64,000 bases of DNA from Echinarachnius parma (GCA_037951105.1 JBAMJV010003802.1:1-64000), one strand, 5' to 3'; positions 22,570 through 34,160 are shown, numbered from the stretch's first letter. The notes: generated from the sequence alone by a model not told the origin. Numbers and translations: made by a program.

Positions 22570-23600
22570 CCCTCCCGAATTTGAGATTCCAAAAGTAAAT
22601 AAAAATACAGAAATGGAAAGACAAACACATCCCTAAGTAAGTGAATTTAACAAAAGAAAGAAAAAGAGAAAGAGAGAGGAGGAAAAATGAAGAACTGACA
22701 TCTGCATGTGTTAGTTCAACTAAGGGAGCTACGAGAATCAATAAATCATTCTCTTTCCAAACACTATGCCATATTTCCTGGGTTTACATTCGGTATCATC
22801 TTTCATACAAACTATTTTTAAACATTCACCGAATGCACATTGGCTTTCATATTCTATATTTAAACATTCTCTGACTCATACGACCTATTCAAGCAAATGG
22901 CACTCACGCTGGGGTAGTATGGGCACATTGTAGTATGAACCTCAAAGTTGTTATCTAATCCTCTAAAATGAAAATGAACAAATTGTTTTCCAATTCTTGT
23001 AATGTTATCTTCAGATATCAGTCAATTTCATATTTTTTTTAAATATTAAGATTCCATTGATTTGTATGTTAGGTTACATTAAATGTGTATCACAATTATA
23101 CCAACGTAATTAATGCAATTTATGACAAACTTTGTTAACCCATACACTAAAGAATCATACCTTAATAATAACAAATAATACATAGCATTTACAGACCGCC
23201 AAATATCTAGGTGCCCTAGCAATTCAGAGGCCCATTTATTACCCTTGGTCATCAGGTACAGTTCAAACCTGCACAATTATCTTGTGCACCATCTCACCTC
23301 CCAGGGGAGCATACTAGCACCATGCACTATGTAATTATATGTGATATACAAATCTTGTAAGCAATGGGTTAAAATATTTGAATAAATTGTCGTCATTAAC
23401 AAAAATCTACAGGAATTTCCGAGCATATAATAAGAGAGAGAAAATGAATAATGTCAAGCCTGCAGCCAACTTCAAACTGTTCTTAATTGAAAGAAAAGTG
23501 CAATTTGTTGGCTCCAGCCAACCAGACATGAATGTACCTCCAGGAACTAGGACTACCCTCATGAATGGGGTTAGACACTCGAGGGTTTCAAATTATCATT
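22570..23600. other. No recognisable feature
   Basis: AT-rich; an AGAAAGAAAAAGAGAAAGAG purine stretch lies at about 22655-22680. A family B-like scrap (CAGGTACAGTTCAAACCTGC ... CCTCCCAGGGGAGCATA) lies near 23255-23310. Confidence 0.5.
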
Positions 23601-24190
23601 TTTGTGAGTGAAAGCAAGAAGGGTGTTAAGTAAGTAAATATCTCTTTAAAATAAAAAAAACACAATGTTATTTTGGTTTCAACATCTAAAGTAGATATTG
23701 AGAGTTAGAAGGGCGTTATGTCAATATCTCTTTTTTTAAATGTAAGGTTATTTTGGTTTCAACATCTAAAGGAGATATTGAGAGTTAGAAGGGCATTAAG
23801 TCAATGTCTGTTAAAAATTCAGTTGTTTTTTCTGTGTCAACATCTAAAGTAGATATTGTGAGGTGAGAGTAAGAAGGCAATTTTAGTAAATATTTCTTTA
23901 AATTTTGCAATTTTATTTCTGTGTCACCATCTGAAATAGATATTGTGAGGTGAGAATGAGAATGGTGTTAGCCAACTTTTGGCTAAATTAAGGTCTACAT
24001 ACTAGCTTAAAATAGGTTGGAGCATTTCCCCTAGAGATGTTTAATTATCAGATGAGAATCATTTCTAATTTTCAAATTTTTTTATTGCGAGAGTGAGAAG
24101 GATGTTGAGTGGATTGTTTTTGCTAAATTTAAGTTCTGCATAACATCTTGTAGGTTGGAGCCTTCTCTATGTTTATAATGACAAACTTTC
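23600..24190. repeat. Tandem array, about 80-140 bp units (CATCTAAAGTAGATATTG)
   Basis: CAACATCTAAAGTAGATATTG recurs near 23680, 23760, 23840 and 23927, each followed by GAGAGTTAGAAGGGCGTTA or GTGAGGTGAGAGTGAGAA. A longer last unit carries GGCTAAATTAAGGTCTACAT. The core CTAAAGTAGA is close to palindromic. Single units occur at 20250 and about 29095. Confidence 0.7.
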
Positions 24191-24510
24191 AGATAAGACA
24201 TATTTCCAATTTAGGAATATTAATTAAAAGTAATAAAGAGATAAAAGAGCAAATGCCACTGGAGGAAAGATTGTGTTCTCCGATCTTTCATCACCATACT
24301 ATCACTTGAGTGATAATAATTAGTGAAAGCAGAAGATGCTGTCCTCTTTATACATGTACGGTATCCTTTTCTTCAGTTTCTATCTGCAACAGATGGCATG
24401 ACAATTGGGGACAAGATAATAAACAAGAGAAGGTTGGGGTGGACACTTGAGATAAATCCTCTTATGAGCTAGCGATGACAAATTTGAAGAATTTCACAGC
24501 AAAAACGTAC

Positions 24511-24626
24511 CATCTGCATTTTGTGCAAGCCGTTCCCTTCATGATTCTGAAATCCCCAAAGAATCTGTACATCGCCCACCAAGTTCCCAAAGTCAAAGGG
24601 TCGATTTGTAATTTTTGTGGCTGAAA
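24511..24626 (-). other. Candidate host exon (weak)
   Basis: On the minus strand a pyrimidine-leaning stretch ends in AATCTTAAATTAGCAG, followed by a 116-nt segment with two stop-free frames. It ends ATGCAGATG|GTACGTTTTT, a good donor match. One frame reads FDFGNLVGDVQILWG in the middle; the other contains a tryptophan/tyrosine-rich stretch. I recognise neither family. Codon-like character and paired splice signals make this the best host-exon candidate in the window. One isolated exon of 116 nt can still arise by chance. Confidence 0.25.
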
Positions 24627-24939
24627 CTGCTAATTTAAGATTGAAGAACAAGATATTAAGAAACATACATGTGGTAATATTGATTGAAACTTTGACAAAA
24701 TATACTTTACTATTCAATAAAGAAAGCGTCATTTGAAAGGCATTATTTTTTGTTATACAAAACTGGTGAATGTTCCGTTTTGCAATTGAAACTCTTCATT
24801 AACGAATGACAGATTTGTAAATGACTCGCAACGCCATTCATACGAGCCGCACATCATATCGAATTCTCTTCCGACATTCAAGCATCATTGACGATGTCTA
24901 CCGCTAGTTAATGAGCCGAGGAGAGGTTGCCAAAAATAT

Positions 24940-25360
24940 TACCACAAAGTTCCGTACCGATGGCTTCAGATGTCGGAATTCAACCAAATCGTCTTCTGTG
25001 TTTCTTTTCCCCGAGTTGTTTAAAAAACTTGTTCGGATTATATCACCATGTTTTGCATCAGTGGCTTCACGAATGTCTGAATTCAACCAAATCGTCTTCC
25101 ATATTTCTTTTCCCCCAGTTGTTTTCTACCTTTATTCTGATTTTACCACCATGTTCTGCATTGATGGCTTCAAGAATGTCCAAATTCAACCAAATCATCT
25201 TCCATATTTCGTTCCCCGAGTTGTTTTCAAACCTTATTCTGATCATATCACCAAATTCCGCATTGATGGTTTCACAATTGTCAAAATTTAGCAGTTTGTC
25301 TACCAGCATATCGTCTTTCCCCAAATTGTTTTTAAACTTTTCTCTGATTTAACACAATTT
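24940..25360. repeat. Tandem array, 105-bp units
   Basis: About four units carry TTGCATCAGTGGCTTCACGA, AATTCAACCAAATCGTCTTC, CATATTTCTTTTCCCC, GAGTTGTTTT and TTATTCTGATTTTACCACC. The period is a multiple of three, so frames of 126 and 141 codons on plus and 85 on minus stay open across units. The peptides are 35-residue repeats without recognisable domains. I treat it as a minisatellite. Confidence 0.7.
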
Positions 25361-26500
25361 CTCTTAAATATTATGTCTTTACTATAGAGATCACACGTGG
25401 CCCACTAGACAGGTACTTTGTCCAACAGGTTCGTGCAGGCAAGGGATTAAATTGTGTGTGTTTAAAAAAAACCTGCAAATATAAATAATCTACTTAAATG
25501 TAGACTTGACTATCAAGTAAAAAAAACATTGATAAAATAACCATTCCATGCATTGAATTATGATAATTTGACTGGAAATACAGTCACAAAATTAATCAAA
25601 CAGTATGAAAATTGACATACAAAAAGTGTCCATCACACGTTTTCCAAGACATGCGCATGATGCATATCGATAAGCTTCCTTATGCCTAAACTGAAATACG
25701 GAACCCACAGGGGAACAATTAAAGGAATTTGATATCCCGATTTGACATGCCAATTAAAGGAGTGACTAAGAGGTTCACATCAAGTTTAAATTACATGTTT
25801 CCTAATAATATGTGGAATGATTTATTGTCTTAATAATGACATTTTTTTTTAATGTGATTTATTGATGGCAATTTTAAATTTTGTGCTTGTTTGTTTTTAT
25901 GTTTGTTTTTTGTATGTACATTTAGTCTGGAATAAAAATTAATAGCAATACTATATCATGTTTCTTTTAATTGAGAAAAGGTATATATTTTAAAGAAAGC
26001 TGTCTGATGAAATATCATATTCTATATGCGTTCAAAGCTTTTTACATTATCTATTTGAGCGTAATAATAGCTTCATGATGCACATTTTTGTTCAACTTCT
26101 AAATAGTATTAATTTATCTGCATTGTATTTTGCGAAGAAATTTAAACTATATTATTATTACTTCCAATTGTATTGTTATACCTACTTCTTCTCTAATCTG
26201 TTTGTGACTGGTTCAAGCTTGGGTGATGAAGAATACATTTTATACAAAAATTGAATAATTTTGAACATGTTTTAATTGATTACTTTACTAAACTTGTAAC
26301 ATGAATCATCCATATTCATAACAAAGCCACGACCATAAACATATTTTAGTCAAAAGTGAAATGTTCTATAAATACATATAAATGATTCAGACCACATATG
26401 TACATGTACGTCAAACCTACCGTAAAATCAATAATCTAATAATTTTCATTGATTACATCACAAATTCTAAGTGCCCACACCCCAATAATGTAGTTAGCTA
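25361..26500. other. No recognisable feature
   Basis: Very AT-rich DNA. A family B scrap (GGCCCACTAGACAGGTACTT ... GCAGGCAAGGGATTAA) lies at about 25395-25450. Confidence 0.5.
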
Positions 26501-26504
26501 AATT

Positions 26505-26912
26505 CAAAATATATTGGATCTCTGTATAACATGCCTTCTCCATAGAGCCTAGCCAGATTATTTCAGGGACCTGGGGGGTGTTTCACAAAATATCCTAAAT
26601 TAAACTTAACTCTAAAGTTGGACTTAGAAAGTATGGAAAGCCATTCGTAGCCTTGGAATCAAATATATTCAGTAGCAAAAATGCAAGTATTTTGGACTTT
26701 TCATAAATTGTACATCAAAAAACATGAACTCCCCTTGATAATAGAAAATATCAATGATTTTAATCAACATTTTATGCATTTTACAAGAAATTTTACAAAA
26801 TTGTTCCAAAGAAACCAACGGCTTTCCATATTTTCTAAGTCCAATTTAGAGTTACAATGTAAGTTCAACTTAGGATCTTTGTGAAACATACCCCAGGCCT
26901 GAATGGGTTAAA
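26505..26912 (-). mobile_element. Family A element interrupted by a family D MITE
   Basis: ATTGGATCTCTGTATAACAT, CCATAGAGCCTAGCCAGATTAT and TTTCAGGGAC belong to family A in reverse. The expected CCTGAATGGGTTAA appears only after the 326-bp insertion at 26571-26896. This is a clear nested insertion. Confidence 0.75.
26571..26896. mobile_element. Inverted-repeat MITE, family D (best copy)
   Basis: The left end is CTGGGGGGTGTTTCACAAAA and the right end is the complement of CTGGGGTATGTTTCACAAAG. The arms continue to match for about 100 bp (AAATTAAACTTAACTCTAAA, TTGGACTTAGAAAGTATGGA, AAGCC). The core is AT-rich and non-coding. A 67-codon frame (26681-26884) is incidental. Confidence 0.8.
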
Positions 26913-26927
26913 TATTCAAAGCAAAAT

Positions 26928-27016
26928 TAACCAATCTCCCCCACAAATTTTGAAATTGCCATTATAGAGTCAATACATGGTACGCCAGATTGGTTTATAG
27001 ATGTGAAAGGGTTAAA
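26928..27016 (+). mobile_element. Ultra-short element, family B (diverged)
   Basis: TTAACCAATCTCCCCCACAA, GAAATTGCCATTATAGAGTC and AAAGGGTTAA delimit a diverged copy. Confidence 0.5.
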
Positions 27017-27149
27017 GTGGAAGGGATGTGAGAGGATCGTGCAGTGGAGTACGAGATATTAATCTTATTATGAGGGGGTTTAATTCAGAAATATATTGCA
27101 TTGCTGAGAAAGGAGACACAGTCATACGCCCCCTCCAGAACTAGTGATA

Positions 27150-27186
27150 TAGAGGGGGGAGGGGGAGGGGGGGGGGGGGGGGGGTA
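27150..27186. repeat. Poly-G tract
   Basis: GGGGGGAGGGGGAGG followed by an unbroken G run. Confidence 0.9.
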
Positions 27187-27215
27187 CTATCTTCTCCCCC
27201 ATAGAATATATTGCT

Positions 27216-27302
27216 CCCCTCTCTGTAACGTATTGGAAACCCATTGGGTCCTGTATTAAAAATATAGATATTGCAAAATCTAGTAGGGAACAGGATAAGA
27301 GA
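27216..27302 (-). mobile_element. Ultra-short element, family B
   Basis: GGAAACCCATTGGGTCCTGT, ATTGCAAAATCTAGTAGGGA and ACAGGATAA match the reverse consensus. Confidence 0.65.
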
Positions 27303-27580
27303 AAATTAATTCAATTTAAATACATTTATAAGATTACTTATGTTTTGGCACAGAGTACTTCCTCCCCCACTCATTAAATATCATTACCTCCTTTTTACAC
27401 ATCTTTTTGCCCCCATGTTTATCATTAACCTTGCCTAGGCCCAATACTTTCCTCACCTTATATTTCTGGTCGAATATAAATCATGTTATATTGGGTAGTG
27501 TGAATCACGCTCATTTCTCATCACAGGCTTGGGGTGGCCCTACAACTCTCAGCATATAGCTACAAAGCAAAAGAATCTTA

Positions 27581-27819
27581 GGGTGGAATTCACAAAGGAA
27601 TGTTGTAGGAGGTTTGTACAAACCATGGTTTGACCATGGTATACATATGGAATGCTGCTCATATACAAGTAAATTGTAAATCAACATTGTTAACAAGGAG
27701 TTAACAAGTAGTTAACATTCTTTCTACATCAGTTTACAAATGGCATTCCATAGATGTAAACCATTGTCAAACCATGGTTTGTACAAACCTCCTACAAACC
27801 TCCTTTGTGAATTCCACCC
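27581..27819. mobile_element. TA-flanked MITE with long inverted repeats
   Basis: A 239-bp element. The left arm (GGGTGGAATTCACAAAGGAA, GTAGGAGGTTTGTACAAACC, ATGGTTTGAC) matches the complement of the right arm over roughly 90 bp with few differences. TA flanks it (27579-27580 and 27820-27821), so a Tc1/mariner-type target is likely. It could form a long hairpin. No coding frame. Confidence 0.85.
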
Positions 27820-27904
27820 TATGTCTTTGTCGACAACTTAAACCATAAGGAAAAGGCCAAATACTAAATAACATCTGCTAGAAATATAGGCTTGTAATTA
27901 TACT

Positions 27905-28170
27905 TTGATGGCTTTTGAACAAATTTAAATTCCTAAAATGGTTCAATGGCAAGATACTTGACAAAATCAGGGTAAAATCCTTCAAAACCTCATGATTTGA
28001 CAATTTAACCCATTAGGAACTGGTTGCAAACTCATGAAACCTGCGTTGAAACATTTTTTTTGTAAGTAAAATTTGATAATTTTGAACAAATGAAATTAAT
28101 CCAATGGTTCAATGGCAAGTACTTGACAAAACCAGGGTAAAAGCCTTCAAAGTGTCATGAATTGAGGGCA
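27905..28170. repeat. Tandem duplication, about 170 bp
   Basis: ATGGTTCAATGGCAAGATAC, TTGACAAAATCAGGGTAAAA and CCTTCAAAACCTCATGA recur as ATGGTTCAATGGCAAGTACT, TGACAAAACCAGGGTAAAAG and CCTTCAAAGTGTCATGA. Confidence 0.75.
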
Positions 28171-28239
28171 AATCCAATTATTGGCGCCACACACAGCGCG
28201 CTCCATGGGTTGTGAATACTAATTTTACCAAAGCTGTTT

Positions 28240-28590
28240 TTTCCTTCTTCTTCTTCTTCTTCTTCTTCAAGGAAATTGTAAACATATAATGGAAGACTGT
28301 TGCAGGCTTGTAGCAAAATCATGTCACATTCATGCAATGATCACCAAACAAAAATCAGGCAGGCTCTTCTTTCTCATAATTTTTTTCTAATTTATCTTAT
28401 AAAAAAATGCAAGGCAATCTTTTTGTTCACTAATCTTCTTTATCTTTTACATCATGTCTCTGACAATCTCTTTTTCTCACTTTTCGCTAAACAATTTTTT
28501 GTTTCATTCTTGATTTTAGGAATGTTGCAGGCATGTTACAAAATCATGACGCATCCCAGCGATGATCACCATAATCAAGCCTGTTACATA
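28240..28590. repeat. (CTT)n and duplicated GTTGCAGGC block
   Basis: TTCTTCTTCTTCTTC lies at 28246-28269. ACTGTTGCAGGCTTGTAGCA, AAATCATGTCACATTCATGC and AATGATCACC (about 28295-28350) recur as ATGTTGCAGGCATGTTACAA, AATCATGACGCATCCCAGCG and ATGATCACC (about 28520-28572). Confidence 0.65.
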
Positions 28591-28779
28591 ATTTTGTTCC
28601 TGTTTTAATTTTCTTACATCTGTAAGAGTAAAAAGGCGAGCCACCCTTTTCACTATTTTTCCTTTTCTACTTTATCATGTCTTTTTTGTTGTAAGATTTT
28701 CAACTCTGATCAAATAATATTTTCATTATTCTTTCATACTTTCTCTTTACATCACTTTTTACTTTGTTTTCTATGATGT

Positions 28780-29495
28780 TTCCTCTCTTTCAACAACCAT
28801 TCCTTCTTTTCCGTTTGGTCGAAAATCTGGGCCGGCTGGGCAGACGATTAGATTCCCTTTTCACTTTACTATGTTCACGAACTCCCTCTAGTCCTAACGT
28901 CGTCGTGATGGATGCATTGATATTGATCCCGCTAGCTCGGTGTAAAAAGCTCATCCCAGTTTCATCAGTCACTCTTCCTTCTTCCCTGACCTTAGAAAAA
29001 CACATTATTTATTTTCAATTGGAAACTCCCCTCATTTCACCCCTTTTCTATCTCTCTCACTCTCACACTCTCATTTCAGCTCTTCATGTTTGATCTCTGG
29101 TGGATACTTTATAAATAGATTGTCAGGTGAGAGTCAAAAGGGTGTTAAGACAAGTCTTGACAAAATTGAATTAAAATATTATCATCGAATATAATTTGTA
29201 TAAATCTTTCATATTTTCCATGAAATAATTTTTCCTAAATTTTAGAATTGTTGCCGCTTTTCCTATTCCCTCTTTTCCCTTTTGTCACAAATCTGGGCCG
29301 GGTGTGCAGGCATTTTGTTGTTGTTGCTTTATGTTCGTGAAACCTCTCGTCCAATGTCGTGATGGATGCCCTGATATTGATCCCGCTAGCTCGGTGTAAA
29401 AAAGCTCATCCCCAGTTTCATCAGTCACTCTTCCTTCTTCCCTTTATAGAAAAACACATTATTTATTTTCAATTGGAAACTCCCATGCCTTCTCT
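28780..29495. repeat. Tandem duplication, about 453-bp period
   Basis: AAATCTGGGCCGG, GTGATGGATGCATTGATATT, GATCCCGCTAGCTCGGTGTA, TTTCATCAGTCACTCTTCCT and AATTGGAAACTCCC occur in both units. Similarity is high, but the homologous frames (28764-29093 and 29359-29541) are offset by single-base indels in the A run and in CATCCCAG / CATCCCCAG. Selection for coding is therefore unlikely. Confidence 0.8.
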
Positions 29496-29498
29496 GTC

Positions 29499-29499
<1 letters not shown>

Positions 29500-29530
<31 letters not shown>

Positions 29531-31900
29531 CATCATCATAGTTTATTCCGGTGTGTTTGGAAGCAAGATGCGATCACTTTTATTTGATCAATTTCTCAGT
29601 TTTTTCCTCACATTTTCACTTATTCTTTCTTTTATTTAGAGGCTCACCTTTTTTATTATCTGTTTAGTTTATCTTGTTTTCTTTTCTGGTGTGTATGGCA
29701 GTAAGATTCAATCACTTGAATTTGCTACATTCCTTTCGTTTTTCTCACATTATCTTTCCTCCTGTCTACAGTTTTGTTCTCACATCTTCCCTCATTATGT
29801 TCATGTGGAATCTCTCCTGTAGCATGCATAGCATAACAATTCAATCAAATTTTTCGTAGTTTTTTTCTCCTTTTCTATCTTTGACTATCCTTAGAGAACT
29901 CTAACTGTAATACCCTCTTCCACCCCCATCCCCCTCTCTCTATCTGTGATTATATCTTTTCTCTTGCTCGATTACATCTCCAGCATTATTCAATCTATAT
30001 CTCTTTCAACTTCTCAGCCGGCTTTATCACTCGCAAATCAAGGTAAATCCATCCACCACAAACATACCTTAACATGCCGAGCTATACTCTCTCTTTCGAA
30101 AGAAAATTGTGGATAAATTTACGGATTCATGGAGAAATTTGTAGTAGAGTGAGGCTGGAGAAGGGGAATATTTGTTTTATTGGTGCTCTCACAATTTTCT
30201 CCCTATTTGCTTGTGCTTTACGCAGTTGTATTTCTGAAACTGGTGTTTATTTATTCATGTATTTATTTATCATTCAGTTATCGATCTATGAATATCGTCG
30301 ATATATTAATTCTCCATTCTTGTGATGGATTGCCCTTGTCTGCTACAAGCTGTTTTTCCAGAAAAATCAGAATACGGTTTACACAACAATAAAGACACTT
30401 GGGTCCTTGCAAAGCCAAATATGTATTATGAATTTTGTCAAAACTTACCGGATTCCTTTAAACCAGAACTTTGAGATCTTTAATGAAATGAATTACATCT
30501 TACCTGTAAAATGAAAAGAGAGAAGAAACGGAAGAAAAACAGAGTTAAATATACTGTTTATAGTTTTTACCGCTTGTCATTGAAAGTTAAATGTAAAGAA
30601 CTGTAATTTATAATACAAGTAATACATAAATAAAGGCACAGATACAAAGAAAAATTTATTCAAATTCATTCAATTCACCTATAACTTGAAGTCAGTAATT
30701 TCAGTTTGTGTTGGACAACATTTTATCCATAAACAATAATAAAAGTTTGGTATTATAATATGAGCCACACTGATGTTCAATCAATTGTTAACATGGTATG
30801 ATTTTACTATTTCATGCTAACTGCAACTCCTTTAATTCAAACCCAACCATAAATAAAGGCTTGAAATAACCCCCTTTAAACTTTAAATCTAAATTAGATT
30901 TAGATTTTACCCGCATGAGAATTCCAGCCAAAAAGGACAAATTTTGTCTGTTGCCTCGTTCAAAAGCCTTTTCCTCCCTTTTTCAAAATTAAAAACAAAA
31001 TTTATCACATACTGTATACCAGCTGACGTTTGTAACAACATAGAATGTACATTCCATCGCATAAACTGACAGTTATTTCTTTATCTTATAAAATGGTTTC
31101 TTTTCTCTGTGGTGTCTCTATGTAAAGGAATTCCAAAATTGTCCGATCCATAATTTGTGAGGAAAGCATAAAAGAATTAGTCAACACCATGTGAAACCCT
31201 CGAGGGATATTTTCCCAAATCAGATTTTTGCCTTGCAAGCGTCCGTCCATCGGTATGATGAAAACTTCTTGCTGATAATTGGTACAAATTGATTGACAGT
31301 TTCGCAACGCTCCAAGGGTAGATTTCACTCAGTCAAGTGAGAAAAAAAAGAATTTCACTCCAAAAAAATACATAAATGTACTGTATTCCCTTCAATGCCA
31401 AATTTGTCAATATTAGACATACAACACATTCAATGTAACATAGCCAATATACATTTGGCATTTTATTGGTTAAGGCATGTTAAAACATGTAGAATGCATG
31501 AATGTACATGTGCATGTAATTTAGTGTAGTTCAGTTTACGTGCATGCCTTTGGTGTAAGATATCACTACTACTATACAGGCACCAAAACATGAAATTTAC
31601 CTCAGAAATATGCAAGAAATGTGTCTGGTGTAATCCATACATACTGTACATTGTAAAGTGAAAGTTACAAGAAAACATCCTTAACTTTTGCAACTGTGTT
31701 GTTGCTTTTTTGTTCTCTTCTTCCTTTTCATCGTTTTCCAGATTGGGATTATAAAAGGGGAATGTATTGCCCCTTTTACCTAATATTTATTGATGTAAAT
31801 TAAGTCTCAAATTACTAGTTTATTTTTCAAATTTTCAGATAGATAGAATGAAATAAAGAATTAATTCAAACATATAGAGAAACTGACCAGAAATATATAA
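29500..31900. other. Pyrimidine-rich then AT-rich DNA, no gene supported
   Basis: TCTGTCTGTCTCTCTCTC lies at 29500-29532. An 80-codon minus frame (31086-31328) has balanced composition but no recognised motif, start context or splice partner, and remains unassigned. Confidence 0.45.
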
Positions 31901-31901
31901 T

Positions 31902-31950
31902 GTGATTGAAAAAGAAAATGGGATTCCAACGGGATCCCATTTTCAATCAC
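31902..31950. other. Long imperfect hairpin
   Basis: GTGATTGAAA-(AAGA)-AAATGGGAT pairs with ATCCCATTTTCAATCAC around a CCAACGGG-type loop. This could be a solo palindromic MITE; no terminal duplication was seen. Confidence 0.6.
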
Positions 31951-32429
31951 AATAAAATAAAGAATCTATTTTTAGTAATAAAAAAAAAACATTTTATTTT
32001 TAAAAACAATGTACAAACAATATGGCATTGGGTAGTAAAATACAAAAGAGATTAGAGACATAGAAATTGGAAAGGGACAAAAAAAGGAAATAAATAGCTA
32101 TACACTGTATCTGTTAACTAATAGTGGAAATTTAAGCCATTTTGAGTCAATAGGTTAACATCAACTGTAGATAGATTTCGACACAGGGGTCAGCCAAATT
32201 GAAGAAACGACTCGGAATCGGACCCAAATTGATGTCCATTAGACAAATTGGGAAGAAAAGTGCACCTTGGAGTTTTCTCAAATGACTTAATATCCCCCAA
32301 TCCCTTCAGTGGCCTGGTGTGGTCAGTTCTAGAAAATTTCACATTTCCTGACATTGCCAAATTTAATCTTCTGCCAATCCGAATTATTGCCAAATCCAAT
32401 TTTGAGGAGCAGAAATTCATAAAATTGGG

Positions 32430-32790
32430 GATAGAGAGAGAGAGAGAGAAAGAGGGGAGGGGGAAGAGGGGGAAGATTGTATTGTGTGTGAAAAAACGGA
32501 TGGGCAAAATGGAAGTCACAGTCAGAATTGAGGGGGAAAAACAAAGTACATACACACATACATGAACATCACACAAAGAAACAAATAAAACAAAACAAAC
32601 ACAAACATACATACATGCACACATAACTGTCACAAATTTAAACAAATTACATGCTCAAAAATATACCCAAGACACACACTCACATACATTATATGCAAAC
32701 TTACACATAAATATGCTCATACACACACAACACACACGCACGCACGCACGCACACAACACAACACAAACAAATAAACACACTTACAAACA
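32430..32790. repeat. (GA)n tract and (CA)n microsatellite
   Basis: GAGAGAGAGAGAGAAAGAGG lies at 32433-32455. CA-rich repeats with ACATACATACA and CACGCACGCACG variants extend over 32545-32785. Long opposed frames here are low-complexity shadows. Confidence 0.75.
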
Positions 32791-33545
32791 TACCTATACC
32801 ACAAGAACAACTGCAATCTCACTGCAATCCACAAACAAATTAAATGGGAAAGGGGAGAAAGGTCCTACGAATGAACTTGAACTGTGGGATTTAAAGTTCA
32901 TCATTGAATAATATCCCTGAAGATGCAATAAAAGCAGCAAAACTAAAAAATAAGAATATGGGGGGAGGCGGGGCAAATGAATATCGATAAATCCTGAAAT
33001 CATCATGACTAAAGGTAGTAGATCTCAAGTTTATCAATGGCATAATCATCTTACCATTTCCCCGCCAAAAGCAATTTAACTGACGAAAAATTGTCATCAC
33101 GTTGAGCCCTTTTTTCAGAGGATCACTGCGAGCGCGGAAAGAGACAAAGGAATATCCCCAGATAAAAAAATGTACAAGCTGCCGAAGACAAAATTGTCCA
33201 AACTCCCAACCGCAACCACATCCACATCAAATCAAACATGATTATTGTTTATCAGGGGGAGAAGAGATGGAGAAATAATGTGCTGGGGAAAGGGAGAAGG
33301 GGAGGGGGGAAGGGGGTATGGTATGGATGAGCCGCAAAAGTGCAAGGCACATTCGCGCGAGGAGTTGAATGAACTATGGGGGACATGAATGAATGAATGA
33401 ATGAATGATGTACGTTTTTTTTGCGTAGACATCATGATATATTCATGGGTTTCTCTTGAATACTATGCTTCTGACTGGACACATGGAAATCACAGAATAA
33501 TTGATAGTTTACAACTTTCTTGATGCCAGACTGATTATTAATTAA
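32791..33545. other. No gene; purine tract and (GAAT)n
   Basis: GGGAAAGGGAGAAGGGGAGG lies near 33285 and GAATGAATGAATGAATGAAT at 33388-33408. Confidence 0.55.
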
Positions 33546-33549
33546 TATG

Positions 33550-33770
33550 ATTGTATTTAATGGCAACAACAAGAACAACCATAACATTTCCTTGTAATGT
33601 TGTTTGTAATGGCAATAACAACAATAGCAATTCTTTATGATGTTGCATGTAATGACAACAAGAAGAATAAAGATCAGCATTTCCTTATAATGTTGTACAC
33701 AACAGTAACAACACGAACAAAAATAATGTTGTATATATTTGCAACAACAAGAACAACATCGTTAATAATA
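33550..33770. repeat. Tandem array, about 55-bp units
   Basis: Four units share AATGTTGTTTGTAATGGCAA, CAACAAGAACAA and a TTTCCTTATAATG link. The array abuts the Penelope-like copy at 33775. Confidence 0.65.
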
Positions 33771-33774
33771 TCGC

Positions 33775-33990
33775 TAATGATATTCGTTTGTCTCGTAATG
33801 TATGGTCAACAAGGAATCTAAAGATCACAACGTTTCGTGCGCCGCTGCAACACTTCGTCAGGTGATACAAATATACTGTAAGCAAGGGTATTTAGACCCT
33901 ACGGCAGGCGCAGTGCGCTTTTTCCTACTTGAGCGAGTAAGCTCCTGATTGGCCAGTAAAAGACATGTCCTATTGGCCGACGCACACGGG
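33775..33990 (-). mobile_element. Penelope-like repeat fragment with hammerhead-like core (copy 2)
   Basis: Minus-strand homolog of 5583-5815. The block CACCCGTGTGCGTCGGCCAA, CTTACTCGCTCA, CACCTGACGAAGTG, CGAAACGTTGTGATC, GACAAACGAATATCATTAGC is collinear. The hammerhead-like motif at 33824-33866 keeps an intact CTGACGA core. No coding sequence accompanies it. Class assignment rests on the ribozyme type known from Penelope-like elements. Confidence 0.55.
33824..33866 (-). ncRNA. Hammerhead ribozyme-like motif, intact core
   Basis: Minus strand: ATCAC (stem I), CTGACGA (complete conserved core), A, GTGT...GCAC (stem II with large loop), GAAAC-GTT (core plus cleavage triplet), GTGAT (stem I). 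The five stem I pairs are all Watson-Crick. An unpaired A before stem II and a nearly loopless stem III are departures from the canonical fold. Activity may need a dimer. Confidence 0.5.
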
Positions 33991-34160
33991 TGTTCCACCA
34001 AGAACAACAATAACTTTTTCTTATAAGGGTATGTTTTCATATCTTCTGAAGATAACCTGGGTCTGGAAATCTTTGTTGTTTGATGAAGAAAAAAAAATCA
34101 ATGGTTGAGCTTATCTCAGTGGAGCAAATATTGTGTAAACAACACAGAACCAATCCTTAA

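Noticed and set aside
31086-31328. 80-codon minus-strand frame with protein-like composition
   Set aside because: No recognised motif and no start or splice support. It stays unassigned and is not called a gene.
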